Shown piece after piece: positions 6,754 through 15,708 of a stretch of DNA of 64,000 nt; position 1 is the stretch's first letter, and each line of letters starts with the position of its first letter. This DNA is from CAIZGX01 sp044349305 (GTDB lineage Bacteria; Bacteroidota; Bacteroidia; Flavobacteriales_D; Sanyastnellaceae). The notes below the pieces were generated by a model, which saw nothing but the letters and a program-made list of their open reading frames with translations, was not told the DNA's origin and did not search any database. Position numbers and translations under genes: made by a program. The stretch is from NCBI GenBank assembly GCA_044349305.1, contig JBIKRF010000003.1, positions 1-64,000 of the forward strand, read 5' to 3'.

Positions 6754-8226
6754 GTGCAAGAAATAAATGTGGTTTGGTTGAAGCGCGATTTGAGGTTCGT
6801 AGATCATGAGCCTCTTTTTCATGCGCAACAAGAACCACTTCCATTTGTAATTCTCTACATCTTTGAACCTTCGGTGATGATTCATCACGACTCAGATGTC
6901 CGCCATTGGCGATTCGTTCACGAATCCCTGAAAGACTTGAATAAACAGTTGGCTTCTTTCAACAAACACATTGAAATCTTTCACAACGAAGCGCAGGTTG
7001 TGTTCAATGCACTCGCTGCTTCCTTCCATATAAATACCATTTTTTCTTCGGAAGAAATAGGGAACCTTTTAACCTTCGAACGCGACTTAAACATGCAGTT
7101 GTTTTTCCATTCGAAAAATATTCAATGGTTAGAATTTCAAACAAATGGAGTGGTTCGAAGATTAAAGAACCGTCAGGAATGGCCGAAGCTGTGGGAGATA
7201 ATCATGCGCAGTCTCGCAAGAAAAGTTGAACTCAAGGAGTTGAATATTTTCCAACTGAATGAAGAAGAATTTTCTTCTTTTCGTGGTGAAGAATTGCCTC
7301 TTGAAATAACTGAACGTAATCGGAATTTTCAGGAAGGTGGAGAGACGTTAGCTTGGCGCTATTTGCAGAATTTTCTTTCCGAAAGAAGTGTGAACTATAG
7401 CAAACACATCAGCAGTCCTTCGCTCAGCAGAAGAGGCTGCAGCAGGCTTTCGCCATACCTCGCTTATGGAAACATAAGCATGCGCGCGGTTTATCAATTC
7501 ACCCTCCAACATTATCCAACTTCAACCAACAAACGTGCGCTGTCGAATTTCATTTCACGTCTGCATTGGCATTGTCACTTCATTCAAAAATTCGAATCGG
7601 AGTGCAGATATGAAGTAGAGAACATTAATCGTGCTTACAACGTTTTGGTGAAACCAAAGAACGAGCAATACATTCGGGCTTGGCAAGAAGGAAGAACAGG
7701 AGTGCCGCTGGTTGATGCGTGCATGCGATGTGTAACGGCAACTGGATACATCAACTTCCGCATGCGTGCGATGGTGGTTTCTTTTTTCGTGTTCAATCTG
7801 TGGCAAGATTGGCGCGACTTGCATTTTTTAGCGCGTATGTTTCTCGACTATGAACCGGGTATTCACTATCCGCAATTGCAAATGCAAAGCGGAACCACAG
7901 GCATTAACACCATTCGCATTTACAATCCGATTAAGAACTCTGAATCGTACGATGCTGAAGGTGTTTTCATTAAACAATGGATTCCTGAGTTGCGCAATAT
8001 TCCTTCCAGTTTCATTCATGAGCCACACAAGCTTTCGGTGATTGAGCAAGAGATGTACGGCTGTGTAATTGGAAAAGATTATCCTGCTCCAATTATAGAT
8101 GTTGAAGAATCGCGCAAGCACGCGAGTGACATTGTATGGAGTTTCCGGAAGGAAGATGAAGTGAAGATTGAAGGTAAAAGAATATTGAAGAAGCATGTTA
8201 GTCGAACGACTTCAAAAAGGAAGTGA
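6754..8226 (+). CDS. Cryptochrome/deoxyribodipyrimidine photolyase family flavoprotein
   Basis: This is a 490-residue protein with the N-terminal Rossmann-like antenna domain (VVWLKRDLRF at residues 6-15) and the C-terminal helical FAD-binding domain. The latter carries GGETLAWRYLQNFL, RLSPYLAYGNIS, SRLHWHCHF, GVPLVDACMR, NFRMRAMVVSFF and GTTGINTIRIYNP. Photolyases use FAD and blue light to split UV-induced pyrimidine dimers; cryptochromes of the same fold signal light. The start is GTG, since a stop lies 18 bases upstream and no ATG fits. The NSESYDAEG segment is a slightly divergent version of the usual DPxG stretch. The C-terminus ends in a short basic tail. Repair versus signalling role cannot be settled from sequence. 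Confidence 0.9.
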   Translation: MQEINVVWLKRDLRFVDHEPLFHAQQEPLPFVILYIFEPSVMIHHDSDVRHWRFVHESLKDLNKQLASFNKHIEIFHNEAQVVFNALAASFHINTIFSSEEIGNLLTFERDLNMQLFFHSKNIQWLEFQTNGVVRRLKNRQEWPKLWEIIMRSLARKVELKELNIFQLNEEEFSSFRGEELPLEITERNRNFQEGGETLAWRYLQNFLSERSVNYSKHISSPSLSRRGCSRLSPYLAYGNISMRAVYQFTLQHYPTSTNKRALSNFISRLHWHCHFIQKFESECRYEVENINRAYNVLVKPKNEQYIRAWQEGRTGVPLVDACMRCVTATGYINFRMRAMVVSFFVFNLWQDWRDLHFLARMFLDYEPGIHYPQLQMQSGTTGINTIRIYNPIKNSESYDAEGVFIKQWIPELRNIPSSFIHEPHKLSVIEQEMYGCVIGKDYPAPIIDVEESRKHASDIVWSFRKEDEVKIEGKRILKKHVSRTTSKRK

Positions 8227-8315
8227 GTTGTTTGAGCTGGTAAAAAAAGAGTATCGAAATTTTTCTGTAGTCAGTTCTTGCGGTACATTCGAAAATTGAA
8301 TCTAATTTGAATTTT

Positions 8316-8870
8316 ATGAAGAAATTTATTCTGCTTTTATTTTTAGTTCCTGCTTGTGTGTTTGGTCAATTAAACACGTGCTATGTGCAAGGAGATGTTG
8401 TGAATATTCGAAATGCCCCGAGCGCACAGGGAACTGTTGTGGCAAAAGTGAAACGATTGGAAAGACTTACGATTCTGCAGAAATCGTCTCAAGATGTTAT
8501 TGGTGGAGTTACAGATAATTGGTATCAAGTAAAAACTCAGGGAGGAAAGACAGGATATGTTTTTGGCAATTTCACTTCGTTGAAACGCGAAGGTCAGAAA
8601 ACTGAAACTCTAGTTTTGACTGAAATGTTTTTTGGAGATTGTCTTCATTTAGTTTTTGGTGATCATAGTTTTGGTTTGGCGTATAATAATTTTGGAAGAG
8701 TTGACGATTTGATTGATGATGCGGATTCAGATAAGCCGAAGTATGTAGGAAGAAGATTTCGTGTTACATATAACGATTTGTTCACGATGCATTATGAAGC
8801 GTGTAATTCAGATTTACCGGGTGAGTTGATCAAGACGGAAACTATTGTGAATTTGGAGTTGATCGATTAA
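8316..8870 (+). CDS. Secreted bacterial SH3-domain protein
   Basis: This is a 184-residue protein. The start at ATG 8316 gives a signal peptide (Lys-Lys, Phe/Leu-rich core, FGQ boundary at about residue 18); an in-frame TTG nine bases upstream is less likely. Residues about 22-90 form an SH3b domain (VNIRNAPSAQGTVVAKVKRL, then WYQVKTQGGKTGYVFGNF), which commonly binds peptidoglycan or peptides in the periplasm. The C-terminal 90 residues are of unknown type. No T9SS tail is present. Confidence 0.75.
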   Translation: MKKFILLLFLVPACVFGQLNTCYVQGDVVNIRNAPSAQGTVVAKVKRLERLTILQKSSQDVIGGVTDNWYQVKTQGGKTGYVFGNFTSLKREGQKTETLVLTEMFFGDCLHLVFGDHSFGLAYNNFGRVDDLIDDADSDKPKYVGRRFRVTYNDLFTMHYEACNSDLPGELIKTETIVNLELID

Positions 8871-8903
8871 TTCGTATGTTGATTTGAAATAAAAATTCTT
8901 CAA

Positions 8904-9626
8904 ATGGAAGATGTAAGTTGGTTGTCTCGAACGAGTTTGTTAATTGGTGAAGAAACACTTCTGAAATTAACCACCAAGCATGTGATGGTGGTTGGAATGG
9001 GGGGCGTTGGATCCTTTGCCGCTGAGTTCATTGCGCGCTCGGGAATTGGTAAAATGACAATCATCGATGGAGATGTTGTGGACCCAACCAATCGAAATCG
9101 TCAACTTCCAGCGTTAGCGACCAACCACGGAGAATCAAAAGTGGAAATCATGGCGGAACGCATTCGTGCAATTAATCCGGAAATAGAATTAAAGGTGGTA
9201 AAGGAATTTGTGAATCCGGCTATGGTTGAAGAGCAATTGAAGAATCGTCCGGATTATATCATAGATGCCATTGACAGCATTACACCGAAACTCACATTTA
9301 TTCGTCTCGCTTTCGAGAGTAAGATTCCTTTGGTAAGTAGCATGGGGGCAGGCGCAAAGTTAGATCCAACGAAACTTCAAGTCGTTGATATTTCAAAGAC
9401 CTATAATTGTCCGTTCGCGCAGCAAATAAGAAAGAATTTAAAATCGAGTGGTATTCGCAAAGGGGTGAAGGTGGTCTTCAGCCCCGAACTTCCAATTAAA
9501 GAAAGCCTCATGCTTACCGATGGAAAGAATTATAAGAAGTCGGCATATGGAACAATATCCTACATGCCGGCCACTTTTGGAAGCGTGGTGGCCTCCGTTG
9601 CAATCAGAGATTTAATGCAAGCTTAG
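8904..9626 (+). CDS. tcdA: tRNA threonylcarbamoyladenosine dehydratase (TcdA/CsdL), ThiF superfamily
   Basis: This 240-residue, E1-like protein has the ATP-binding loop VVGMGGVGSFAAEFIARSG at about residues 29-47, TIIDGDVVDPTNRNRQLPA after it, and the IDAIDSITPK stretch. TcdA uses ATP to cyclise t6A37 to ct6A37 in ANN-decoding tRNAs. Length and motif order match the TcdA branch rather than MoeB/ThiF, which are longer or carry extra cysteine pairs. It stands alone on the plus strand, and its stop codon overlaps the stop of a small basic gene on the other strand. Confidence 0.88.
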   Translation: MEDVSWLSRTSLLIGEETLLKLTTKHVMVVGMGGVGSFAAEFIARSGIGKMTIIDGDVVDPTNRNRQLPALATNHGESKVEIMAERIRAINPEIELKVVKEFVNPAMVEEQLKNRPDYIIDAIDSITPKLTFIRLAFESKIPLVSSMGAGAKLDPTKLQVVDISKTYNCPFAQQIRKNLKSSGIRKGVKVVFSPELPIKESLMLTDGKNYKKSAYGTISYMPATFGSVVASVAIRDLMQA

Positions 9627-9727
9627 TCGTACTTCGGCTTCTTGTCGCGCTTTTCAGCTTTTTTTTCTTTTGCAGTTTTAGTCGCAACTTTTTTCACTTC
9701 CTTTTTAACGTCTTTTCCTTTTCCCAT
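9623..9727 (-). CDS. Small lysine-rich protein, 34 residues
   Basis: This minus-strand ORF is too short for usual gene finding. It begins MGKGKDVKKEVKKV and ends KRDKKPKYD, with about 15 lysines in 34 residues. The start ATG is at 9727 and the stop overlaps the tcdA stop by four bases, so it fills the convergent gap neatly. The composition is that of a very basic peptide of the nucleic-acid or ribosome-associated kind. It resembles short MGKGKDVKKE-type hypothetical proteins that I believe recur in other bacteria, though I cannot search for them. Codon use is free of rare-looking runs apart from the lysines. Confidence 0.55.
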   Translation of the reverse strand: MGKGKDVKKEVKKVATKTAKEKKAEKRDKKPKYD

Positions 9728-9773
9728 GATGTTTTAGTTTAAGTGTTAACGAACCGAATTTAAGGTGAAATTT

Positions 9774-10196
9774 TTACTTCAACTCAAAATCTTTGAAATC
9801 GAATCCAGGACTTACTTGACATCCCACTAAACAAAATTCTGAATTTGCGGCCAATCGGGCTCCGAACCAAACGTTTGCAAGAACGACATGCTGAAGAACT
9901 TCTCCATTTGAAATGTCCTTTCCTAAACGAGTAATCATTTCATTTCCATTTATATCAAGCTCAATAATTTCTAACGTCTGTCCATCGTGGAAGTACCAAA
10001 TCTCTTCACTTTTTATGCGGTGCAGGGCAGAAGTTTGTCCTTTTTCAAGAAGGAAATAAATACTGGTGCATATAGAGCGCTCTCCATCTAAACCTTCAAA
10101 CTTAAAAGATTTTTCACTGCGAAATTTTTCTTTGTAGAAACCGCCTTCAGGATGAGGAAGCATTTCTAGTTTTTCTCTGTATGTTTTTGAATTCAT
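9774..10196 (-). CDS. Cupin domain protein, DUF985 family
   Basis: This is a 140-residue single-domain cupin of the DUF985 (cupin_5) type. The N-terminal signature LPHPEGGFYKE is followed by SIYFLLEKGQTSALHRIKSEEIWYFHDG, the first cupin motif with metal-ligand-like His and Glu, and by NVWFGARL and VGCQVSPGFDFKDFEL near the end, which is the typical DUF985 finish. The biochemical function of this family is not established; the fold resembles sugar epimerases. Fasciclin protein gene lies upstream on the same strand, with a terminator between them, so this is a separate transcript. Confidence 0.85.
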   Translation of the reverse strand: MNSKTYREKLEMLPHPEGGFYKEKFRSEKSFKFEGLDGERSICTSIYFLLEKGQTSALHRIKSEEIWYFHDGQTLEIIELDINGNEMITRLGKDISNGEVLQHVVLANVWFGARLAANSEFCLVGCQVSPGFDFKDFELK

Positions 10197-10212
10197 TGCT
10201 TAAAAGTAGGAA

Positions 10213-10237
10213 TAAAAAAGGGAGTCCGAAGACTCCC
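10213..10237 (-). terminator. Rho-independent terminator of the FAS1-protein gene
   Basis: Read on the minus strand, GGGAGTC, a TTCG tetraloop and GACTCCC (10220-10237) are followed by six T residues (10214-10219). It lies between the FAS1 gene stop (10262) and the cupin gene. Confidence 0.8.
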
Positions 10238-10261
10238 AATTTTCATCATTAACCTAACCTA

Positions 10262-11794
10262 TTATTCTTTGATGAAGTTAACACGAGCACCATTTTGAAC
10301 GATGATTGTGTAAACACCGCTTGCTAATTCTGAAGTGTTAACCTCAGTTTGCTTGCCGTTTAATTTTCCTTGAGCAACCATTTGTCCAGCAGCATTTACA
10401 ACTTGGAATAACTCATAGTTGTTGTCTGAAGATTGAACAACGATGTTGTCAGTGCAAGGATTTGGAAATGCGCTAACATTCAATGCTTGAAGACTTTCAA
10501 CAGACGTAGGTGGAAGAAGAACAGCGTCAATTACATGTACAACACCGTTCCAAGCGTTTAAGTCAGCAGCAATGATGTTTGCATTGTTGATCATTGCACC
10601 ACCCATAGGTAATGTGATAGTTGCATCATCTCCTTGCAACATGGTTAGAACTTGACCATCTACTAAATCAGCAGCACCAATGTTTTCGCCTACAGCGTGA
10701 TAAAGTAAAACGTCGGTTAGAGCTGTTGGATTTGCTAGTAAAGAAGGAACTGTTCCAGCTGGAAGCGCAGTAAATGCATCGTCTACTGGAGCAAATACAG
10801 TGAAGAAATATTCATCTTCTAAAGTGGTTTGTAAACCAGCAGCACCAATAGCCGTTTCTAGGATAGTGTGCGATGGTGAACCAGCAATGATTTCCATTAC
10901 GTTATTTGCAATAATACCTGGTGCAATAACCGCGTCGATTACGTGAATTACACCGTTGTCGGTTATAATATCAGCAACAGTAACTTGTGCGTGGTTGATG
11001 AATACGCTTCCGTTAATAAAAGAAACAGTAACATCTAGACCAGATAATGTTGTAATAGTCATACCGTCAGCCAAATCAGTAGACAATGCTGCAGATGGAA
11101 CAACATGATATGTAAGGATGAAAGTCAATAATCCTGAAGGATCTGCAAGCAATGCGTCAATGATAGGTTGTGGAACCAAAGCAAAAGCAGCATCGGTTGG
11201 TGCGAATACAGTGAATGACCCCGGGCTGTCAAGTGCGCCATCCAAACCAGCTAAACCAACAACTGCCTCAAGTGTAGTGTGATCAGGTGATGCTACTATC
11301 ACATCCCAAATAGAGTTTTGAAGTTGTGGAGCAGGTGGCAACAAAACGCCATCTGTTACGTGCAATACGCCGTTGGTAACCCCGATATCAGCTACAGTCA
11401 CTTGGTTTGTTCCATTGATGAAAACACCGTTATTGATTGTTACAGTAATGTCTGAACCGTTTGCCATGGTTGCAATTTGTCCGTCTGAAAGTTGCGTTGA
11501 ATAAACAGCAGCACCGTCAAGCACATGATAAAGTAAAATATCAGTTAATGCAGGAATGTCAGCCAAAAGAGCATCTACGGTGCCAGCCGGTAATGCAGCA
11601 AATGCAGCATCGGTTGGAGCGAAAACAGTGATTGGGTCTAATGTTCCCAAAGCGACATCAAGTCCAGTTGCTAATACAGCTGCTTCAAGTGTATTGTGGA
11701 CAGGTGAGTCAACGATAATGTCCCAAGCGGTTGATTGAGCTTTCGATGCTGTAAACCCTAAAATCATTGTTAGGGTGAATAGAAGTTTTTTCAT
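10262..11794 (-). CDS. Secreted adhesin-like protein with three fasciclin (FAS1) domains and a T9SS tail
   Basis: This is a 510-residue protein with a signal peptide (to about residue 19) and three tandem FAS1 domains at about residues 22-155, 160-295 and 297-425. Each has the family pattern TVFAPTDAAFAALP (third copy TVFAPVDDAFTALP) and a later VHVIDAVLLPP-type strand. The last 75 residues are a type A T9SS sorting domain (AFPNPCTDNI, then LASGVYTIIV and VNFIKE). FAS1 domains mediate cell-cell or cell-surface adhesion, so a surface adhesin is likely. The composition is very acidic and Ala/Val-rich. Repeated similar domains suggest internal duplication. Confidence 0.88.
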   Translation of the reverse strand: MKKLLFTLTMILGFTASKAQSTAWDIIVDSPVHNTLEAAVLATGLDVALGTLDPITVFAPTDAAFAALPAGTVDALLADIPALTDILLYHVLDGAAVYSTQLSDGQIATMANGSDITVTINNGVFINGTNQVTVADIGVTNGVLHVTDGVLLPPAPQLQNSIWDVIVASPDHTTLEAVVGLAGLDGALDSPGSFTVFAPTDAAFALVPQPIIDALLADPSGLLTFILTYHVVPSAALSTDLADGMTITTLSGLDVTVSFINGSVFINHAQVTVADIITDNGVIHVIDAVIAPGIIANNVMEIIAGSPSHTILETAIGAAGLQTTLEDEYFFTVFAPVDDAFTALPAGTVPSLLANPTALTDVLLYHAVGENIGAADLVDGQVLTMLQGDDATITLPMGGAMINNANIIAADLNAWNGVVHVIDAVLLPPTSVESLQALNVSAFPNPCTDNIVVQSSDNNYELFQVVNAAGQMVAQGKLNGKQTEVNTSELASGVYTIIVQNGARVNFIKE

Positions 11795-11998
11795 TTGTTT
11801 AAAATTTTGTTATGAAGGTTAAACACAATGTTGTGCATTATGTTCAGTCAAACAGTAAAAAAAAGTGATAATTATCAGCTTTGCTCATTTTCAAGGGTTT
11901 AAAATCGTCAGTTTTGTTAAGGAGAATTGTGATTATCCTTGTAGAGTAAACCAATTCAAATTGTTTCGTCTTATAATAAATTGTAAAATTCTAATTAT

Positions 11999-13183
11999 AT
12001 GTTAAAATTCTTCTCTTCAAGTGCTCGTATTATCAATACAAAAAGAGCTGTCATGGAATGTTTGGAAATTGCAATGGGCGATAATTATAGCCAGGCGGAT
12101 TTATTAATATTCCATGCTTCTATTGGACACAATTTCCAAGAGATGGTGGATGAAGCGCATGCTTTGTCTCCTAACGCGACGATTGTCGCTGCATCTTGTT
12201 GCGGTGTGGTTGGAAGAGAGGGGGTTAGTGAGTCTATGAAGGACATTGCTCTTATGGCAGTAAAAGGAAAAGAATATGCAATGGCCCATACCAATGAAAT
12301 ATATGGTCACAATTCATATGAGAAAACGTTGGAAATGGCGCGCGACATGAAAGCTAGCAATCCGAATGTTAACATGATCTATTTATTGGCTTCGGGAATT
12401 GATATTGCGAACGATGCATGTATCCATGCTATTGAAGAAGTTTTTGGAGAGTCGGTTACCATATTTGGAGCCACTTCAGCGGATAATATGAAAGGAGTAG
12501 TTAGTTATCAAGCGGTGAATGACGCGGTAACGGAACACGGTGCATACATGATTGGCTTCTCGGATGCTTCATTAAAAGTGGAAACACAAGCAACGCATGG
12601 TTTTGTTGCAGTTGGTGAGCCAATGGTTGTTACGAAGTCTACCGGACACATTATTCATGAACTGAATGGCAGGCCAGCTTGGGAGGAGTACACGCGTCAT
12701 CTCGGACTAACGGGAGAGGCAAGTTGTGGAGATACCATTCCTGTTGGTGCTCTAGGAGAGAAGCTCGATGAGGCAACAGCAAAAGAATATGGAAATCATC
12801 ATCTTCTGCGTGTTGTCACAAAGCACGAGGGGAATGATATGTATTATGCAACACTTTGTCCGGAAGGAACAGAACTTTGGCTAACCACACGCGATGAGGA
12901 ATTGATCTTCTCTGAGATGGATCGGATGGTGAGCGATATGAAAAGTAGAATAGACGGAAAGGAAGTAGTTGCCGTATTTCATGCTGACTGCTTGGCTCGT
13001 GGAAGGTTCCTATTCAATCGTATCATTAAAGATGAGCTTGTAAGCAAAATGCAGTATCCATTTTTTCAGAATGGAGAATGTCCACCCTGGTTGGGCATGT
13101 ATGGCTTTGGTGAAATTGCTCGTCTAGGTGGAAAAAATATTTACCACAACTACACAACTGCGTTGTATGTGATTTATAGATAA
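11999..13183 (+). CDS. FIST-domain sensory protein
   Basis: This is a 394-residue protein with an N-terminal FIST domain (about residues 25-220; ASCCGVVGREG and TIFGATSADN are visible) and a FIST_C domain (about 220-385; NGRPAWEEY, VVAVFHADCLARGR). FIST domains are proposed to sense small ligands such as amino-acid-related compounds and are often linked to signalling proteins. The next gene, a histidine kinase, starts one base after this stop codon, so the two and the following response regulator form one operon. This protein has no signal peptide and is probably cytoplasmic, acting as a sensing partner of the kinase. A 204-bp gap separates it from the divergent FAS1 gene. Confidence 0.88.
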   Translation: MLKFFSSSARIINTKRAVMECLEIAMGDNYSQADLLIFHASIGHNFQEMVDEAHALSPNATIVAASCCGVVGREGVSESMKDIALMAVKGKEYAMAHTNEIYGHNSYEKTLEMARDMKASNPNVNMIYLLASGIDIANDACIHAIEEVFGESVTIFGATSADNMKGVVSYQAVNDAVTEHGAYMIGFSDASLKVETQATHGFVAVGEPMVVTKSTGHIIHELNGRPAWEEYTRHLGLTGEASCGDTIPVGALGEKLDEATAKEYGNHHLLRVVTKHEGNDMYYATLCPEGTELWLTTRDEELIFSEMDRMVSDMKSRIDGKEVVAVFHADCLARGRFLFNRIIKDELVSKMQYPFFQNGECPPWLGMYGFGEIARLGGKNIYHNYTTALYVIYR

Positions 13184-13184
13184 T

Positions 13185-15302
13185 ATGCCTGAGTCAAAGA
13201 GTCGAGAGGAATTGTTGAAGGAGTACCGAGAGTTACAATTACGTGTGACGCGATTCTCTGCGACTGAACAAGAGTTAATCAATACACGTGATCGCCTAGA
13301 TCATGAACTTGAATTATATAAGCGACTTTATAAATACAACGCGCTAGCGCTCAAAGCAAAGTCCTATGAAGACTTTTACCATTTGCTGTGCGAGGCTATT
13401 GTTGATGTTTTTGAGGTAGAATCAGCGTTTATCTTTTTTCAAGATAATCAGTCAGATGGTGGCCCTTTCCTTTATACCGAAGGTTTGAAGTTCGACAATA
13501 CATTGCAAGAGATTGCATATGAAATACGGTCCATAAAATCGCAGTTCCAAGATAATGTAAATCATATTTTATCAGAAGATTTCCTCAGTAGCCAATACAT
13601 TTTTTCAAAGTTTAGTCGAGGAATATTCGGTTCAATTACAGATGAAAAGGTGTCATTTTCTGCTGTTGTATTCGGAATGATCTCAAAGTCAAACGAGCGG
13701 CTTTATAACAATCTTAGTGAACGACAACTGACGCTATTTGGCGTTTTCTTGCAGCAGTTGAATGCACTCGTTTCCAATCGAAGAAAGAATGATCAGATTG
13801 CATTGCAAATTCACAAGATTAGTGAGTCAGAGAATGAACTTCGTAAACTTTCGTTAATTGCCACAAAAACTAAGAGCGGAGTTATCATTACAGATACTTT
13901 CGGTAAAATTGAGTGGGTGAATGACGCTTTTCAATCTATTTCCGGTTACAAGCTCGATGAGGTGAAAGGTCTTAAACCGAAGGATTTTTTGCAGGGAGCT
14001 GATTCAGAGGATGAGTCTCGACAAAAATTAAAACAGGCACTGTCAAATAAGGAAGACGTTGAAGTGACGATTGTCAATTACAACAAAGAAGGAAAACCTT
14101 ATTACAACAATTTGGAAATTATCTCCGCGTTCAATGAAAAGGGGGAACACACTCATTTCATTGCCCTGCAAAAGGATATTACAAATGAGATTTTGTTTAA
14201 GCAGGAGCTCGTTAAAGTGAACTCGCGCTTCGAGCTTATCGCCAACCAGTCGAAGATTGGAATCTGGGAATTTGATAGTAACTCGAATTCTGTAGTTTGG
14301 AGCGATGTCTTGTTCAGCATATACGGTATGCCACATACAGATAGTTCAACCGCTCTTCAAGAAAGTTGGAAGGATGCGATTGTTGAGGAGGATCGGGTAC
14401 GCGTTTTAAGTTCGTTAGATGAATTAAAGACTGGCATTATAGACTCTATTGATTGGGAGTTTAATATCGTTCGTCAAAATGATAAGGCGATAAGAACTTT
14501 GAAATCCTTGACTGTTGCGCAAAAAAATGACAAAGGAGAAATCATTCGCTTGGTCGGAAGTTCACAAGACATTACGGAACTAAAGCATGCGCAAGAAGTC
14601 ATGGCGAAAAACAATGTCGAGTTAAAGAAGATTAATTCGGAACTAGATAATTTCGTTTACAGTATTTCGCATGATTTAAGAAGTCCATTGTTAAGCATCA
14701 AGGGAATCATTTCATTGATTATTCATTCAGAAAGTTTAGATGCAAACACAGTTCAATTGCTTGAAATGGCTGATAAATCGGTTTCAAGGTTGGATGGAAC
14801 TATCCAAGAAATTTTAGAGTATTCACGGAATTCAAGACTCAATGTTTCCTACGAATCTTTCGATGTGAAAGAAATGGTTTCAACCATTTTTGAGGACTTG
14901 AAATTCAGTAACAAAGATCCTTTCGAAATTGACTTGAAATTTGAAACAAGTGAAGTCTTTTATTCTGATAAGGCCCGTGTGGGTATCTTGTTAAAGAATA
15001 TCATAGGCAATAGTGTGAAGTATAAGCGAGAGCATGTGGATTCCCAGATTTCATTCAAAATGTTTCGATTAAACGGGAAAGTTACTTTGGTGGTGAGAGA
15101 CAATGGAGAAGGAATATCAGAAGCCAATAAGGATAAAATTTTCAATATGTTCTTCAGAGGAACAACTGCAAGCGTAGGAACGGGTCTAGGGTTGTATATT
15201 TGTAAGGAAATAGTGGCTAAATTAGGTGGTGCTATTTCGGTTGACTCTCAGTTGGGAGTTGGAACAACCATGACAATAATATTACCCGAGCTCAATCCTT
15301 AG
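13185..15302 (+). CDS. Cytoplasmic PAS-domain sensor histidine kinase
   Basis: This is a 705-residue protein. Predicted order: coiled coil (about 5-50), GAF-like region (about 50-200), PAS 1 (about 220-335, GVIITDTFGKIEWVNDAF, with a PAC-like FIALQKDITNE), PAS 2 (about 345-465), HisKA with the phospho-acceptor His near 496 in SISHDLRSPL, and HATPase_c with N-box NIIGNSVKYK, G1 DNGEGIS and G2 GTGLGLYICKE. All catalytic boxes are intact. No membrane span is visible, so it is soluble. It starts one base after the FIST gene and is followed three bases later by a receiver protein, its likely target. Confidence 0.92.
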   Translation: MPESKSREELLKEYRELQLRVTRFSATEQELINTRDRLDHELELYKRLYKYNALALKAKSYEDFYHLLCEAIVDVFEVESAFIFFQDNQSDGGPFLYTEGLKFDNTLQEIAYEIRSIKSQFQDNVNHILSEDFLSSQYIFSKFSRGIFGSITDEKVSFSAVVFGMISKSNERLYNNLSERQLTLFGVFLQQLNALVSNRRKNDQIALQIHKISESENELRKLSLIATKTKSGVIITDTFGKIEWVNDAFQSISGYKLDEVKGLKPKDFLQGADSEDESRQKLKQALSNKEDVEVTIVNYNKEGKPYYNNLEIISAFNEKGEHTHFIALQKDITNEILFKQELVKVNSRFELIANQSKIGIWEFDSNSNSVVWSDVLFSIYGMPHTDSSTALQESWKDAIVEEDRVRVLSSLDELKTGIIDSIDWEFNIVRQNDKAIRTLKSLTVAQKNDKGEIIRLVGSSQDITELKHAQEVMAKNNVELKKINSELDNFVYSISHDLRSPLLSIKGIISLIIHSESLDANTVQLLEMADKSVSRLDGTIQEILEYSRNSRLNVSYESFDVKEMVSTIFEDLKFSNKDPFEIDLKFETSEVFYSDKARVGILLKNIIGNSVKYKREHVDSQISFKMFRLNGKVTLVVRDNGEGISEANKDKIFNMFFRGTTASVGTGLGLYICKEIVAKLGGAISVDSQLGVGTTMTIILPELNP

Positions 15303-15305
15303 TGA

Positions 15306-15683
15306 ATGAAAAGAGTTTTTTTGGTGGACGATGACGAAATAATTAACCATGTGCATTCCATGGTAATAAGTCGAATCGATCCGACTGTAGAAATAACGTT
15401 GTTCAAATCAGGATTGCAATTCATGAATTCTATTTCAGAAATAGATACTTATGCTTTTCCGGATATTATTTTTCTAGATATTCGAATGCCTGAAATGAGT
15501 GGTTTCGATGTATTAGATGCTTTAAATTCTTACCGCTCGAAGCTGTCAGATACGTTGATTTATGTTCTTTCTTCCACCCTCGATGAACGAGATTTGGCCA
15601 AGGCCATTTCATATCCAATCGTAACAAAATTTATGAGTAAGCCTTTAACGTTCGATGTCGTTTCTGATTTACTTTCGAAATAA
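15306..15683 (+). CDS. Single-domain response regulator (CheY-like)
   Basis: This 125-residue protein consists only of a receiver domain. The acidic pocket is Asp8-Asp10, the phospho-acceptor is Asp58 in IIFLDIRMPEMSGFDVL, a Ser in VLSS takes the switch Thr/Ser position, and the conserved Lys is in FMSKPL. It lacks an output domain, so it probably acts by protein contact or in a phosphorelay. It is the third gene of the FIST/kinase/receiver operon, three bases after the kinase. Confidence 0.92.
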   Translation: MKRVFLVDDDEIINHVHSMVISRIDPTVEITLFKSGLQFMNSISEIDTYAFPDIIFLDIRMPEMSGFDVLDALNSYRSKLSDTLIYVLSSTLDERDLAKAISYPIVTKFMSKPLTFDVVSDLLSK

Positions 15684-15708
15684 TATTAATTACATACAAT
15701 CTAGTAAG

